Source: Betaproteobacteria bacterium
GTDB lineage: Bacteria; Pseudomonadota; Gammaproteobacteria; Burkholderiales; Thiobacillaceae
Length of the DNA: 64,000 bases
NCBI GenBank assembly: GCA_016234655.1
Contig: JACRAU010000011.1
Span: forward strand, 182,703-246,702
Reading direction: 5' to 3'
Shown here: positions 1 through 8,920 of the stretch, piece after piece
Layout of the letters: every line of letters starts with the position of its first letter
Numbering within the stretch: position 1 is the stretch's first letter
Program-made: the position numbers and the translations under genes
Notes under the pieces: model-generated
Databases searched by the model: none
What the model was told of the DNA's origin: nothing
What the model saw: only the letters and a program-made list of their open reading frames with translations

Positions 1-161
1 TCAAGACCCGCCGCCCCTCCATCTCCGCCGTCCAGCGCCACCTGCGCATCGGCTACAACCGCGCCGCCCGCCTGATCGAAGCCATGGAACGGGCCGGCCT
101 GGTCTCGCCCATGCAGAGCAACGGCAACCGCGAAGTCATCGCCCCGAATCGAAGTGAGTGA
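1..161 (+). CDS. ftsK: DNA translocase FtsK, C-terminal end (partial)
   Basis: Only the last 52 codons are present, in frame from base 3 to the TGA at 159-161. The peptide has the FtsK gamma winged-helix signature, with [19 protein letters not shown] followed by [12 protein letters not shown] and NGNREVIAP. In the family this domain reads KOPS sequences and directs the translocase toward dif during chromosome segregation. lolA follows immediately, as is common in proteobacteria. The motor domain lies outside the window. Confidence 0.9.
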   Translation, partial: KTRRPSISAVQRHLRIGYNRAARLIEAMERAGLVSPMQSNGNREVIAPNRSE

Positions 162-162
162 T

Positions 163-771
163 ATGCGAAACCTGTTTCTCGGCCTGAGTCTGGCCCTGCT
201 CGCCCTGCCCGCCCAAGCGGAAAACCGCCTCCAGGCCTTCGTCGGCCAAACCAAGGCCCTAAGCGCCCAGTTCAGCCAGACCGTGTACGACCGCAACGGC
301 CGCAAGACCCAAGAGGCCAGCGGCACCTTCCAACTCCAGCGGCCGGGCAAGTTCCGCTGGGCCTACCAGAAGCCTTACGAGCAACTGATCGTCGGCGACG
401 GCAAGCGGGTCTGGATTTACGATGCCGACCTGGCCCAGGTCACCGTGCGCCCCTTCGACCGCGCCGTCGGCGAAAGCCCGGCCGCGCTACTGGCCGGCAA
501 CAACGAGATCGAGAAGTTCTTCCGCTTGAAGGAGACCGGCCGCTTCGACAACCTGGATTGGGTCGAGGCCACGCCGAAGTCGCAGGAAGGCAGCTTCGAG
601 CGCGTGCGCATCGGCTTCAAGGGCGACGACCTGGACACCATGGAACTGAAAGACCGCTTCGGACAGACCACCTTGCTGCGCTTTAGCAAACTGCAACGCA
701 ACCCTGCCTTGCCGGCCGAGCTGTTCCGCTTCGCCCCGCCCAAGGGGGTCGACGTCATCGGTAACGACTGA
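163..771 (+). CDS. lolA: Outer-membrane lipoprotein carrier protein LolA
   Basis: LolA is the periplasmic chaperone that takes lipoproteins from LolCDE and delivers them to LolB. The ATG at 163 gives a clean signal peptide (MRNLFLGLSLALLALPAQA, then ENRLQAF) and a protein of 202 residues, which fits the family. An in-frame GTG at 154 inside the end of ftsK would add three residues. Family features visible are the FSQTVYD segment, GTFQLQRPGKFRWAY and VGDGKRVWIYD. The position behind ftsK and ahead of rarA supports the call. Confidence 0.93.
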   Translation: MRNLFLGLSLALLALPAQAENRLQAFVGQTKALSAQFSQTVYDRNGRKTQEASGTFQLQRPGKFRWAYQKPYEQLIVGDGKRVWIYDADLAQVTVRPFDRAVGESPAALLAGNNEIEKFFRLKETGRFDNLDWVEATPKSQEGSFERVRIGFKGDDLDTMELKDRFGQTTLLRFSKLQRNPALPAELFRFAPPKGVDVIGND

Positions 772-824
772 CCGGCGCACCTATGAACCAAGACCTGACT
801 GGGCTACCCGCTGGAGACAAAACC

Positions 825-1238
825 ATGATGAGTGACAGGCTCGACCTCACCCCCCTGGCCAATGCCGCCCTGCGACTGAAAGAGGGCCTGCAACGCTACC
901 GGCGCGACACCAGCGACACGCAGATACGCGACGGGCTGATTCAGCGTTTTGAATTCACCTACGAGATCAGCCATAAAATGCTCAAGCGCTATCTCGAAAT
1001 GACCTCCCCGTCGCCCGAGCAGTACGACATCATGCCGTTTCAGGATTTGATACGGTCTTGCAACGAGCAAGGATTATTGCTGGGTGACTGGCCTAAGTGG
1101 CGTTCCTACCGGGACATGCGGTCCAAAACCAGTCATACCTACGACGAAGATATTGCCTTGGAAGTCGTGCAAGGCATCCCTGCTTTCCTCGACGAGGCGG
1201 AATACCTCCTAGCGCGTTTGCGGGAGCGCATGGCGTAA
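825..1238 (+). CDS. HEPN-domain toxin, HepT/HI0074 family
   Basis: A 137-residue all-helical protein of the nucleotidyltransferase-substrate-binding (HI0074/HepT) type. Near the C-terminus RSKTSHTY matches the RX4HXY ribonuclease motif of HEPN toxins. The segment RFEFTYEISHKMLKRYLE is the usual family helix. The start at 825 (or 828) is chosen because GGAG lies at 813-816; an ATG at 783 has no such site. The stop overlaps the next gene's start by one base (TAATG). With its partner it forms a HEPN/MNT toxin-antitoxin module. Toxicity is inferred from family. Confidence 0.82.
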   Translation: MMSDRLDLTPLANAALRLKEGLQRYRRDTSDTQIRDGLIQRFEFTYEISHKMLKRYLEMTSPSPEQYDIMPFQDLIRSCNEQGLLLGDWPKWRSYRDMRSKTSHTYDEDIALEVVQGIPAFLDEAEYLLARLRERMA

Positions 1239-1558
1239 TGGTGTTGCCCAACATCGCCGTCAGCCCGGCCGAATGGGCCATCATCCAGCACATACTGGAA
1301 CGCCACGTGCCGCAGCATGAAGTCTGGGCCTTCGGTTCCCGCGCCAAATGTACCGCGAAGACGTATTCCGACCTCGACCTGGCCATCATTACGGATAAAC
1401 CGCTGGGCCTCGACGTCAGCGCCGCCTTGGCGGAGGATTTCTCCGAATCCGACCTGCCCTACAAGGTGGACGTGGTGGATTGGGCGACGACCAGCGAATC
1501 GTTCCGCAAGATTATCGAGCGGGACAAGGTGGTGATTCGGGAGCGTCTGGCGCAGTAG
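1238..1558 (+). CDS. MNT-domain nucleotidyltransferase antitoxin, MntA/HI0073 family
   Basis: A 106-residue minimal nucleotidyltransferase. The motif runs from GSRAKC to SDLDL, an exact GSX10DXD catalytic signature, and a third acidic strand (YKVDVVDW) follows. In studied MNT/HEPN pairs the enzyme AMPylates the tyrosine of the RX4HXY motif and so silences the toxin. The true start is the ATG at 1238, which overlaps the HEPN stop codon; longer readings into upstream DNA only shadow the first gene. Confidence 0.83.
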   Translation: MVLPNIAVSPAEWAIIQHILERHVPQHEVWAFGSRAKCTAKTYSDLDLAIITDKPLGLDVSAALAEDFSESDLPYKVDVVDWATTSESFRKIIERDKVVIRERLAQ

Positions 1559-1567
1559 AATCCGCCT

Positions 1568-2902
1568 GTGGCCCAAGACCTCTTCGCCCCTTCCGAACCG
1601 GCAGTGACCACGCCGGCCAGCGCCCCGCTGGCCGAGCGCCTGCGGCCGCGCGCCCTGGACGAGGTGATCGGGCAATCCCATTTATTGGGGCCGGGCAAGC
1701 CCTTGCGCCTGGCCTTCGAGGCCGGCCGACTGCATTCCATGATCCTCTGGGGCCCGCCCGGCGTGGGCAAGACCACGCTGGCCCGGCTGACCGCCCAGCA
1801 CTTCAACGCCGACTTCATCCAAATATCCGCCGTGCTGGCCGGGGTGAAGGAGATTCGCGAGGCAGTGGAGCGGGCCCGGGTCAACCAGGGCATGGGGCGG
1901 CAAACGATTTTGTTCGTCGACGAGGTCCATCGCTTCAACAAGGCCCAGCAGGATGCCTTTTTGCCCCATGTCGAATCGGGCCTGGTCACCTTCATCGGCG
2001 CCACCACCGAGAACCCCTCGTTCGAGGTGGTCGGCGCTCTGCTCTCGCGCGCCCAGGTCTATGTGCTGCAAGCGCTGGACGAGGCCGAGCTGCAAAAGCT
2101 GTTGCAGCGCGCCCTGGAGCGGGGCGAGCTGGGCCTGAAGCTGGACGAGGAATCGGAAAAACTACTGATCGGCTTCGCCGACGGCGACGGCCGGCGCCTG
2201 GTGAACCTGGCCGAGCAACTGGCCACGGCGGCGCGCACCGCCGGCCGCGCCGAAGCGGACGCCGAGTTCGCGGCGAGCGCGCTGTCCCCTGCCCTGCGCC
2301 GCTTCGACAAGGGCGGCGAGGCCTTCTACGATCAGATTTCCGCGCTGCATAAATCGGTACGCGGCTCCAACCCGGACGCCTCGCTGTACTGGTTCAGCCG
2401 CATGCTCGACGGCGGCGCCGACCCGCGCTATCTGGCTCGGCGCATCCTGCGCATGGCCTGGGAGGACATCGGCCTGGCCGACCCGCGCGCGGCCGAGATC
2501 GCCCTGAACGCGGCCGAGACCTACGAGCGCCTGGGCTCGCCCGAGGGCGAACTGGCCCTTGCCCAGGCCTTGATCTACCTGGCCTGCGCGCCCAAGTCGA
2601 ACGCCGGTTATATGGCCTATAACGCGGCGCGCGCCTTCGTCCGCGAGGACGGCTCGCGCGAGGTGCCCATCCACCTGCGCAACGCACCGACCAAGCTGAT
2701 GAAGGAGTTGGGCTACGGCCGGGCCTACCGCTATGCCCACGACGAGCCGGAGGCCTATGCCGCCGGCGAGGACTACTTCCCCGAGGGCATGCCCGAGCCC
2801 GGTTTCTACCAGCCGACCCCGCGCGGCCTGGAGGCCAAGATCGGCGAGAAGCTGGAACATCTACGCGAGCTGGATGACAAGGCCCGCAAGAAACGTCGCT
2901 AA
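1568..2902 (+). CDS. rarA: Replication-associated recombination protein A (RarA/MgsA)
   Basis: A clamp-loader-like AAA+ ATPase acting at stalled replication forks. The protein has 444 residues, normal for the family. Walker A is GPPGVGKT at about 62-69, Walker B is FVDEVHRF at about 116-123, and sensor 1 is in IGATTENPSF. The C-terminal half holds the usual tetramerisation region (LDGGADPRYLARRILRMAWEDIGLADP). It starts with GTG nine bases after the MNT gene. In relatives it usually follows lolA directly, so the toxin-antitoxin pair looks inserted. Confidence 0.95.
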   Translation: MAQDLFAPSEPAVTTPASAPLAERLRPRALDEVIGQSHLLGPGKPLRLAFEAGRLHSMILWGPPGVGKTTLARLTAQHFNADFIQISAVLAGVKEIREAVERARVNQGMGRQTILFVDEVHRFNKAQQDAFLPHVESGLVTFIGATTENPSFEVVGALLSRAQVYVLQALDEAELQKLLQRALERGELGLKLDEESEKLLIGFADGDGRRLVNLAEQLATAARTAGRAEADAEFAASALSPALRRFDKGGEAFYDQISALHKSVRGSNPDASLYWFSRMLDGGADPRYLARRILRMAWEDIGLADPRAAEIALNAAETYERLGSPEGELALAQALIYLACAPKSNAGYMAYNAARAFVREDGSREVPIHLRNAPTKLMKELGYGRAYRYAHDEPEAYAAGEDYFPEGMPEPGFYQPTPRGLEAKIGEKLEHLRELDDKARKKRR

Positions 2903-2928
2903 GTCCCGGTTTTTTGGCCTTTTCCGGC

Positions 2929-2958
2929 TTGATCGAACGGGCTGTCGGCTGTTAGAAT
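2929..2958 (+). promoter_or_regulatory. Candidate sigma-70 promoter for rpsB-tsf
   Basis: TTGATC at 2929-2934 and TAGAAT at 2953-2958 with an 18-base spacer. This would give an rpsB leader of about 118 bases, long enough for the S2 autoregulation known in other proteobacteria. The match is by eye only. Confidence 0.5.
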
Positions 2959-3082
2959 CTCGCGCTTGCCGGGGTTGTCCCGGTAAATCCACACATCCGC
3001 CCCGTTAAGGTGTCCCCAAGAGATGAAAATCGCAAAGGGATGTTTGGCGGATGGAGGCTTAACCTTAACTTAGGAGTTTTTT

Positions 3083-3820
3083 ATGTCCGTCACCATGCGT
3101 GAAATGCTGGAAGCCGGTGTCCATTTCGGCCACCAGACCCGCTACTGGAACCCCAAGATGGCCCCGTTCATCTTCGGCCATCGCAACAAGATTCACATCA
3201 TCAACCTGGAAAAGACCCTGCCGCTGTTCGAAGACGCGGCCAAGTTCGCTCGCCAGCTGGCGCAGCGCAAGGGCAGCATCCTGTTCGTCGGCACCAAGCG
3301 CCAGGCTCGCGACATCATGGCCGAAGAGGCCGAGCGTTGCAGCATGCCCTGGGTTTCGCACCGCTGGCTGGGCGGCATGCTGACCAACTTCAAGACGGTC
3401 AAGCAGTCGGTCAAGCGCATGAAGGACCTGGAGGCCCAACTGGCCGAAGGCACCCTGTCCAAGAAGGAATCGCTCAAGGTCCAGCGCGAGTATGACAAGC
3501 TGGTCCAGAGCCTGGGCGGCATCAAGGAGATGGGCGGCCTGCCCGACGCGCTGTTCGTGGTCGACGTCGGCTACCAGAAGATCGCCATCACCGAAGCCAA
3601 CAAACTGGGCATCCCCGTGATCGGCGTGGTCGACTCCAACAACACCCCGGCCGGCGTGGACTACGTCGTTCCCGGCAACGACGACTCCAGCCGTGCCATC
3701 CGCCTGTATGCCCGCGCCATCGCCGATGCCGTGCTGGAAGGCCGCTCGCAGGTGATCGAAGAGATCGTCGCGGCCAGCCAGGACGAATACGTCGAGGTGG
3801 AAGACAATCCCGCTGCCTAA
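3083..3820 (+). CDS. rpsB: 30S ribosomal protein S2
   Basis: The 245-residue protein begins [26 protein letters not shown], the conserved S2 N-terminus, and carries [20 protein letters not shown] and [11 protein letters not shown]2 binds late to the small subunit and helps hold S1. AGGAG lies at 3072-3076, seven bases before the ATG. tsf follows after a hairpin-rich gap, as in most bacteria. Confidence 0.98.
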   Translation: MSVTMREMLEAGVHFGHQTRYWNPKMAPFIFGHRNKIHIINLEKTLPLFEDAAKFARQLAQRKGSILFVGTKRQARDIMAEEAERCSMPWVSHRWLGGMLTNFKTVKQSVKRMKDLEAQLAEGTLSKKESLKVQREYDKLVQSLGGIKEMGGLPDALFVVDVGYQKIAITEANKLGIPVIGVVDSNNTPAGVDYVVPGNDDSSRAIRLYARAIADAVLEGRSQVIEEIVAASQDEYVEVEDNPAA

Positions 3821-3832
3821 TCTGGCACGATC

Positions 3833-3853
3833 AAGGGGCGCAAGCCCCTTTTT
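3833..3853 (+). terminator. Intergenic hairpin after rpsB, attenuator-like
   Basis: Stem AAGGGGC (3833-3839), loop GCAA, and GCCCCTT (3844-3850), followed by only five T in all. The weak T-tract suggests partial termination, which would lower tsf expression relative to rpsB. Confidence 0.6.
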
Positions 3854-3869
3854 AATTTGAAGAATACCC

Positions 3870-3889
3870 ACGCCCCGACCTCGGGGCGT
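3870..3889 (+). promoter_or_regulatory. Second hairpin between rpsB and tsf
   Basis: A perfect inverted repeat ACGCCCCGA / TCGGGGCGT separated by CC, so the real loop is probably GACCTC. It has no T-tract and ends 32 bases before the tsf start, placing it in the tsf leader where it could guard RNA ends or tune translation. Confidence 0.5.
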
Positions 3890-3921
3890 GTTGCAATCTA
3901 AGCGTAATCAGGAGAATCGAA

Positions 3922-4800
3922 ATGGCGGAAATCACCGCATCCATGGTCAAGGAACTGCGCGAGCGTACCGACGCGCCCATGATGGACTGCAAGAAGGCCC
4001 TGAACGAAGCCGACGGCGACATGGCCAAGGCCGAAGAGATCATCCGCGTGAAGTTCGGCAGCAAGGCCGCCAAGAGCGCAGGCCGCGTGGCCGCCGAGGG
4101 CATCGTCGGCATCTACATCGCCCCCGATGCCAAGCTGGGCGCCATGATCGAAGTGAACTGCGAGACCGACTTCGTCGCCAAGAACGACGACTTCCTGGGC
4201 TTCGCCAAGAACCTGGCCGAGTTGGTGGCCAAGAACGATCCCGCCGATGTCGCGGCCCTGTCCGGCATGAGCCTGGGCGGCGCCACCGTCGAAGAGACCC
4301 GCACCCAACTGGTCGGCAAGATCGGCGAGAACATGTCCATCCGCCGCTTCGTTCGCGTGCCGGCCAAGGGCGCCCTGGCCAGCTACGTGCACGGCGGCTC
4401 CAAGATCGGCGTGCTGGTCGACGTGGTCGGCGGCGACGAGACCCTAGCCAAGGACATCGCCATGCACATCGCGGCGGCCAAGCCCAAGGCGCTGGACGCC
4501 TCCGGCGTGGCCCCGGAACTGATCGAGACCGAGCGCCGCATCGCCGCCGAGAAGGCCGCCGAGTCCGGCAAGCCGGCCAACATCGTCGAGAAGATGGTGG
4601 AAGGTTCCGTCGCCAAATATCTGAAGGAAGTGACCCTGCTGGGCCAGCCCTTCGTCAAGGACGACAAGCAGACCATCGAGCAGGTGCTCAAGGGCAAGGG
4701 CGCCAGCATGGGTGGCTTCACCCTGTACGTGGTCGGCGAAGGCATCGAGAAGAAGGTCAGCGACTTCGCGGCCGAGGTGGCTGCAGCGGCCAAGGTCTAA
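3922..4800 (+). CDS. tsf: Elongation factor Ts
   Basis: The guanine-nucleotide exchange factor for EF-Tu. It has 292 residues. The N-terminal UBA-like region contains [19 protein letters not shown], close to the signature, and [14 protein letters not shown] is the core Tu-binding motif. A CAGGAG site lies at about 3909-3914. pyrH starts three bases after the stop, so the two are probably co-translated. Confidence 0.98.
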   Translation: MAEITASMVKELRERTDAPMMDCKKALNEADGDMAKAEEIIRVKFGSKAAKSAGRVAAEGIVGIYIAPDAKLGAMIEVNCETDFVAKNDDFLGFAKNLAELVAKNDPADVAALSGMSLGGATVEETRTQLVGKIGENMSIRRFVRVPAKGALASYVHGGSKIGVLVDVVGGDETLAKDIAMHIAAAKPKALDASGVAPELIETERRIAAEKAAESGKPANIVEKMVEGSVAKYLKEVTLLGQPFVKDDKQTIEQVLKGKGASMGGFTLYVVGEGIEKKVSDFAAEVAAAAKV

Positions 4801-4803
4801 GCC

Positions 4804-5520
4804 GTGGCTACCGTCGCCCATCGCCGCATCCTGCTCAAGCTGTCGGGCGAGGCCCTGATGGGGCCGGACGCCTTCGGCTATCACGGCGATACCCTGGCCG
4901 GCATCGTCAAGCAGATCGACGAGGTCGCCGCGCTGGGCGTGCAGATCGGCATCGTGGTCGGCGGCGGCAATCTGTTTCGCGGTGCCACCGGCGCCCTCTC
5001 GGGCATGGACCGGGCCACCGCCGACAGCATGGGCATGCTGGCCACGGTGATGAACGCGCTGGCGCTGAAGGATGCGCTGATGGCCGCCGGCGTGCCGGCC
5101 CAGGTGATGACCGCGGTGACCATCGCCCATGTCGGCGAAGGCTTCGAGCGCGACACTGCCGTGCGTCATCTCGAGGCCGGCCGCGTGGTGATCTTCGGCG
5201 GCGGCACCGGCAACCCCTTCTTCACCACCGATACCGCCGCCGCCCTGCGCGCGGCCGAGATCGGCGCCGACCTGATGCTGAAGGCGACCAAGGTCGACGG
5301 CGTCTATACCGCCGACCCGAAGAAGGACGCCAGCGCCACCCGCTACGACCAGCTCAGCTTCGACGAGGCCATCGCCAAGAATCTGGGCGTGCTCGACACC
5401 GCCGCCTTTGCGCTATGTCGGGAACAGAAGATGCCCTTGCAGGTCTTTTCGATCTTCAAGGCCGGGGCGTTGAAGCGCATCGTCCACGGCGAACACGAAG
5501 GCACCCGCGTTGTTCCCTAG
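4804..5520 (+). CDS. pyrH: Uridylate kinase (UMP kinase)
   Basis: Phosphorylates UMP to UDP in pyrimidine synthesis. The 238-residue protein belongs to the bacterial amino-acid-kinase-like UMP kinases, with [13 protein letters not shown] at the N-terminus, [10 protein letters not shown], and [19 protein letters not shown]. It starts with GTG three bases after tsf. The tsf-pyrH-frr order is the usual one. Confidence 0.97.
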   Translation: MATVAHRRILLKLSGEALMGPDAFGYHGDTLAGIVKQIDEVAALGVQIGIVVGGGNLFRGATGALSGMDRATADSMGMLATVMNALALKDALMAAGVPAQVMTAVTIAHVGEGFERDTAVRHLEAGRVVIFGGGTGNPFFTTDTAAALRAAEIGADLMLKATKVDGVYTADPKKDASATRYDQLSFDEAIAKNLGVLDTAAFALCREQKMPLQVFSIFKAGALKRIVHGEHEGTRVVP

Positions 5521-5552
5521 AGCCCAGCCAGGCTCTTAACCAGGAGACAAGC

Positions 5553-6110
5553 ATGATCAACGACATCAAGAAATCGGCCGAAGACAAGATGAAGAAGTCC
5601 GTCGAGGCCTTGAAGACCGACTTCGCCAAGGTGCGCACCGGCCGCGCCCATACCGGCATTCTCGATCACGTCAAGGTCGACTATTACGGCAGCCCGATGC
5701 CGATCAACCAGGTCGCCAACCTCTCCGTGCTCGACGCCCACACCCTGGGCGTGCAGCCTTGGGAGAAGCCGATGGTGGCCAAGGTCGAGAAGGCCATTCG
5801 CGACGCCGACCTCGGCTTGAACCCCGCGACCATGGGCGACATCATCCGCGTGCCCATGCCACCGCTGACCGAAGAGCGGCGCAAGGAACTGGTCAAGCTG
5901 GTGCGCGGCGAATCGGAAAACGGCAAGGTCGCCGTGCGCAACATCCGGCGCGACGCCATCGCCCACGTGAAAGACTTGCTGAAGAACAAGGAAATCGGCG
6001 AGGACGACAACCGCCGCGCCGAGGACGACATCCAGAAGCTGACCGACAAGTACATCGCCGAGATCGACAAGGCCCTGGCGGACAAAGAAAAAGAACTGCT
6101 GGCGGTTTAA
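5553..6110 (+). CDS. frr: Ribosome recycling factor
   Basis: Splits post-termination ribosomes together with EF-G. The 185-residue length is exactly that of the family. Visible motifs include [23 protein letters not shown], and the C-terminal helix with [20 protein letters not shown]. The ATG at 5553 is preceded by AGGAGA at 5542-5547. Confidence 0.98.
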   Translation: MINDIKKSAEDKMKKSVEALKTDFAKVRTGRAHTGILDHVKVDYYGSPMPINQVANLSVLDAHTLGVQPWEKPMVAKVEKAIRDADLGLNPATMGDIIRVPMPPLTEERRKELVKLVRGESENGKVAVRNIRRDAIAHVKDLLKNKEIGEDDNRRAEDDIQKLTDKYIAEIDKALADKEKELLAV

Positions 6111-6168
6111 ACAAGTGCTCAGCCACCAGCCAGCAGTTTGTAGCAAGCCAGAATCTGGCAAAGATTTG

Positions 6169-6194
6169 CTGCCGACTGACTTCTGCCGACTGAC
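6169..6194 (+). repeat. Short direct repeat in the uppS leader
   Basis: The 12-mer CTGCCGACTGAC occurs at 6169-6180 and again at 6183-6194, two bases apart. It lies just before uppS, which lacks a clear Shine-Dalgarno sequence. No function is assigned. Confidence 0.5.
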
Positions 6195-6206
6195 AGCTCG
6201 AACGCC

Positions 6207-6959
6207 ATGATCCGGAAACTTTTCAGTTCCACCGCAGGCATCCCCGAAACCGCCACCGTCCCCCGCCATGTTGCCGTCATCATGGACGGCAACGGCCGCT
6301 GGGCGAAGAAACGCCTGCTGCCGCGCGTCGCCGGCCATCAGCAAGGCGTCGAACGGGTGCGCGACGTGATCCAGGCCTGCATCGAACAGGGCGTGGAATA
6401 CCTGACCCTGTTCGCCTTCAGCTCCGAGAACTGGCGCCGGCCCAAGGAAGAGGTCTCCAAGCTGATGGAACTCTTCGTCATGGCCCTGGAGCGCGAGGTG
6501 GACAAGATGCACAAGAACGGCATCCGCCTCCGGGTCGTCGGCGATCTGGCCCAATTCAGTCCGCAACTGCAAGAACTCATCCGCGCGGGCGAGGTCAAGA
6601 CCGCCGGCAACGAGCGGCTGGTGTTGACCATCGCCGCCAACTACGGCGGGCGCTGGGACATCCTGAATGCGATGAACCGCTGGCTGGCCGCCAACCCGGA
6701 CGCCACAACGGTCGACGAGGCGGCGCTGGCCGAGCATCTATCCATGGCCCACGCGCCGGAGCCCGACCTGTTCATCCGCACCGGCGGCGAGCAACGCATC
6801 AGCAACTTCCTGATCTGGCAGCTCGCCTATACCGAACTCTATTTCACCGACACGCTGTGGCCGGACTTCGGTGCCGAGTCTTTAGCCCAGGCCATCGTCT
6901 GGTACCAGAAACGCGAGCGCCGCTTTGGCCGCACCAGCGAACAACTCGTCGAGCACTAG
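6207..6959 (+). CDS. uppS: Undecaprenyl diphosphate synthase
   Basis: Makes the C55 lipid carrier for peptidoglycan and O-antigen from farnesyl diphosphate and isopentenyl diphosphate. The 250-residue protein has [16 protein letters not shown] (catalytic Asp near 27), [13 protein letters not shown], and [20 protein letters not shown]. Its end overlaps cdsA by about 35 bases, suggesting coupling with lipid synthesis. Confidence 0.97.
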   Translation: MIRKLFSSTAGIPETATVPRHVAVIMDGNGRWAKKRLLPRVAGHQQGVERVRDVIQACIEQGVEYLTLFAFSSENWRRPKEEVSKLMELFVMALEREVDKMHKNGIRLRVVGDLAQFSPQLQELIRAGEVKTAGNERLVLTIAANYGGRWDILNAMNRWLAANPDATTVDEAALAEHLSMAHAPEPDLFIRTGGEQRISNFLIWQLAYTELYFTDTLWPDFGAESLAQAIVWYQKRERRFGRTSEQLVEH

Positions 6960-7743
6960 CCGCCGCGTCGCCACCGGCCTCGGTCTGGTCGCCGCGATCC
7001 TGCTGGCGGTATTTGCCGCCCCCGCTGCGCTCTGGCTTGGGCTGGTCGTTTTGCTGCTCGGCGCCGCCGCCTGGGAGTGGGCGCGCCTACTGAATTTCGG
7101 GCCGGTATTCGGCCATCTCTTCGTCGGCTGCACCGCGATCCTATCCACCGCCATGGCCATGGGCCAGATTCAATCCCAGCCCTCGGCCTATTTCGCCTCG
7201 CTGGGCTTTTGGCTGCTGCTCGCCCCTCTCTGGCTGCTGCGCGCTTGGCCCCTGCCCGGCCGCGTGTTCGGCTGGCTGGTCGGTTGGCTGCTCTTGCTGC
7301 CCGCCGGGCTTGCCCTGCTCTATTTGCGCGAACAGGGCGCCAGCCTGCTGATCGCCGTCATCGCCTTGTCCGCCATCGCCGACAGCGCCGCGTATTTCTC
7401 CGGCCGCGCCTTCGGCCGGCACAAACTGGCGCCGCGCATCAGCCCGGCCAAGACCTGGGAAGGCGCCATCGGGGCCGGTTTGGCCATCTTGCTGCTCGCC
7501 TTGGGCCTGGGCTGGCATTACGCCTGCGACGGCCGCTGCCTGCCGAGCCTGGTCGCGGCCGCCGGCTTGCTGTTCGTGCTCGGCATCGAAGGCGATCTAT
7601 TCGAGTCCTGGTGCAAGCGGGTGGCGGGCGTGAAGGACAGCGGCATGCTGTTGCCGGGTCACGGCGGCGTGCTCGACCGAATCGACAGCCACCTCGCCGT
7701 CCTACCGATCGCCGCCCTGCTCTGGCTGTGGCTGCATGGATGA
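6925..7743 (+). CDS. cdsA: Phosphatidate cytidylyltransferase
   Basis: Converts phosphatidic acid and CTP to CDP-diacylglycerol in the inner membrane. The 272-residue protein has about seven hydrophobic segments and the CdsA signature near the end ([19 protein letters not shown] then DRIDS). The best start is TTG at 6925, inside the end of uppS, since no ATG occurs before the first membrane helices. The exact start is uncertain. Confidence 0.93.
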   Translation: MAAPANNSSSTSRRVATGLGLVAAILLAVFAAPAALWLGLVVLLLGAAAWEWARLLNFGPVFGHLFVGCTAILSTAMAMGQIQSQPSAYFASLGFWLLLAPLWLLRAWPLPGRVFGWLVGWLLLLPAGLALLYLREQGASLLIAVIALSAIADSAAYFSGRAFGRHKLAPRISPAKTWEGAIGAGLAILLLALGLGWHYACDGRCLPSLVAAAGLLFVLGIEGDLFESWCKRVAGVKDSGMLLPGHGGVLDRIDSHLAVLPIAALLWLWLHG

Positions 7744-8920
7744 CATGACTATGCACAATCTGACCATCTTGGGCGCCACCGGCACCATCGGCGTCAACAC
7801 CTTGGACGTGGTGGCCCGCCATCCGGATCGCTTCCGCGTCGTGGCCCTGACCGGCTTCAACCAGATCGACAAGCTGGCCGAGCAATGCCGGCAGTTCCGG
7901 CCGCGCTATGCCGTGGTGCCGGATACGCAAAAGGCCGAGGCCTTGCAAAAGCTGCTGGCCGGCGGCCAGACCGAGGTGCTGCACGGCGAGGCCGCGCTGG
8001 GACAGGTGGCCGCCCTGCCCGAGGTCGACAGCGTGATGGCCGCCATCGTCGGCGCCGCCGGCCTGAAACCCGCGCTGGCCGCCGCCCGTGCCGGCAAGCG
8101 CATCCTGCTGGCGAACAAGGAAACCCTGGTCATGGCCGGCCGCTTCTTCATGCAGGCGGTGCGCGAAGGCGGCGCCACCCTGCTGCCGATCGACAGCGAG
8201 CACAACGCGGTCTTTCAATCCATGCCGGCCAATTACGACGGCGATCTCACCAAGCACGGCGTGCGCCGCATCTTGCTCACCGCCTCGGGCGGCCCCTTCC
8301 GCACCCGCGCGGTCGAAACCCTGGCGGCGGTGACGCCGGAAGAGGCCGTGGCCCACCCCAACTGGGTGATGGGCAAGAAGATATCGGTCGACTCGGCCAC
8401 CATGATGAATAAGGGCCTGGAGGTGATCGAGGCCCATTGGCTGTTCAACGCCAGGCCGGAACAGATCGAGGTGGTGATCCACCCGCAGAGCATCGTCCAC
8501 TCCATGGTCGAATATCTCGACGGCTCGGTGCTGGCGCAACTGTCGCATCCCGACATGCGCACGCCGATCGCCCATGCCCTGGCCTATCCCGAGCGGATCG
8601 AGGCCGGCGTGCCCTGGCTCGACCTGGCCAAGACCGGCACGCTCAGCTTCGAGACGCCGGACACCTGCCGCTTTCCCTGCCTGAAGCTGGCCTTCGACGC
8701 CTTGCAAGCGGATACCACCGCGCCGACCGTGCTCAATGCCGCCAACGAGGAGGCCGTGGCCGCCTTCCTCGATCACCGCATTCCCTATCTCGCCATCGCC
8801 GCCACGCTGGATGGCGCCATGCAGCGCCTAGCCGGCGCGCGGGCCGACACGCTCGACGATCTGGTCGCGATCGACCAGGAAGCGCGCGCGCTGGCCCGGC
8901 AGCTCATCGCCGCGCGATGA
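7736..8920 (+). CDS. dxr: 1-deoxy-D-xylulose 5-phosphate reductoisomerase
   Basis: Second step of the MEP isoprenoid pathway, making 2-C-methylerythritol 4-phosphate with NADPH. The 394-residue protein has the dinucleotide motif GATGTIG at 13-19, [22 protein letters not shown] and [17 protein letters not shown]. It overlaps cdsA by eight bases and rseP by ATGA. ATGs at 7745 and 7751 are possible alternative starts. Confidence 0.97.
   Translation: MDDMTMHNLTILGATGTIGVNTLDVVARHPDRFRVVALTGFNQIDKLAEQCRQFRPRYAVVPDTQKAEALQKLLAGGQTEVLHGEAALGQVAALPEVDSVMAAIVGAAGLKPALAAARAGKRILLANKETLVMAGRFFMQAVREGGATLLPIDSEHNAVFQSMPANYDGDLTKHGVRRILLTASGGPFRTRAVETLAAVTPEEAVAHPNWVMGKKISVDSATMMNKGLEVIEAHWLFNARPEQIEVVIHPQSIVHSMVEYLDGSVLAQLSHPDMRTPIAHALAYPERIEAGVPWLDLAKTGTLSFETPDTCRFPCLKLAFDALQADTTAPTVLNAANEEAVAAFLDHRIPYLAIAATLDGAMQRLAGARADTLDDLVAIDQEARALARQLIAAR

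Noticed and set aside
2959..3082. Riboswitch in the rpsB leader
   Set aside because: No known riboswitch motif is visible; a leader of this size fits ribosomal-protein autoregulation, which cannot be shown by eye.
3888..5552. A frame reading through tsf and pyrH and joining frr
   Set aside because: Arg/Gly-rich out-of-frame translation of two conserved genes. frr starts at its own ATG at 5553 with a good ribosome site.
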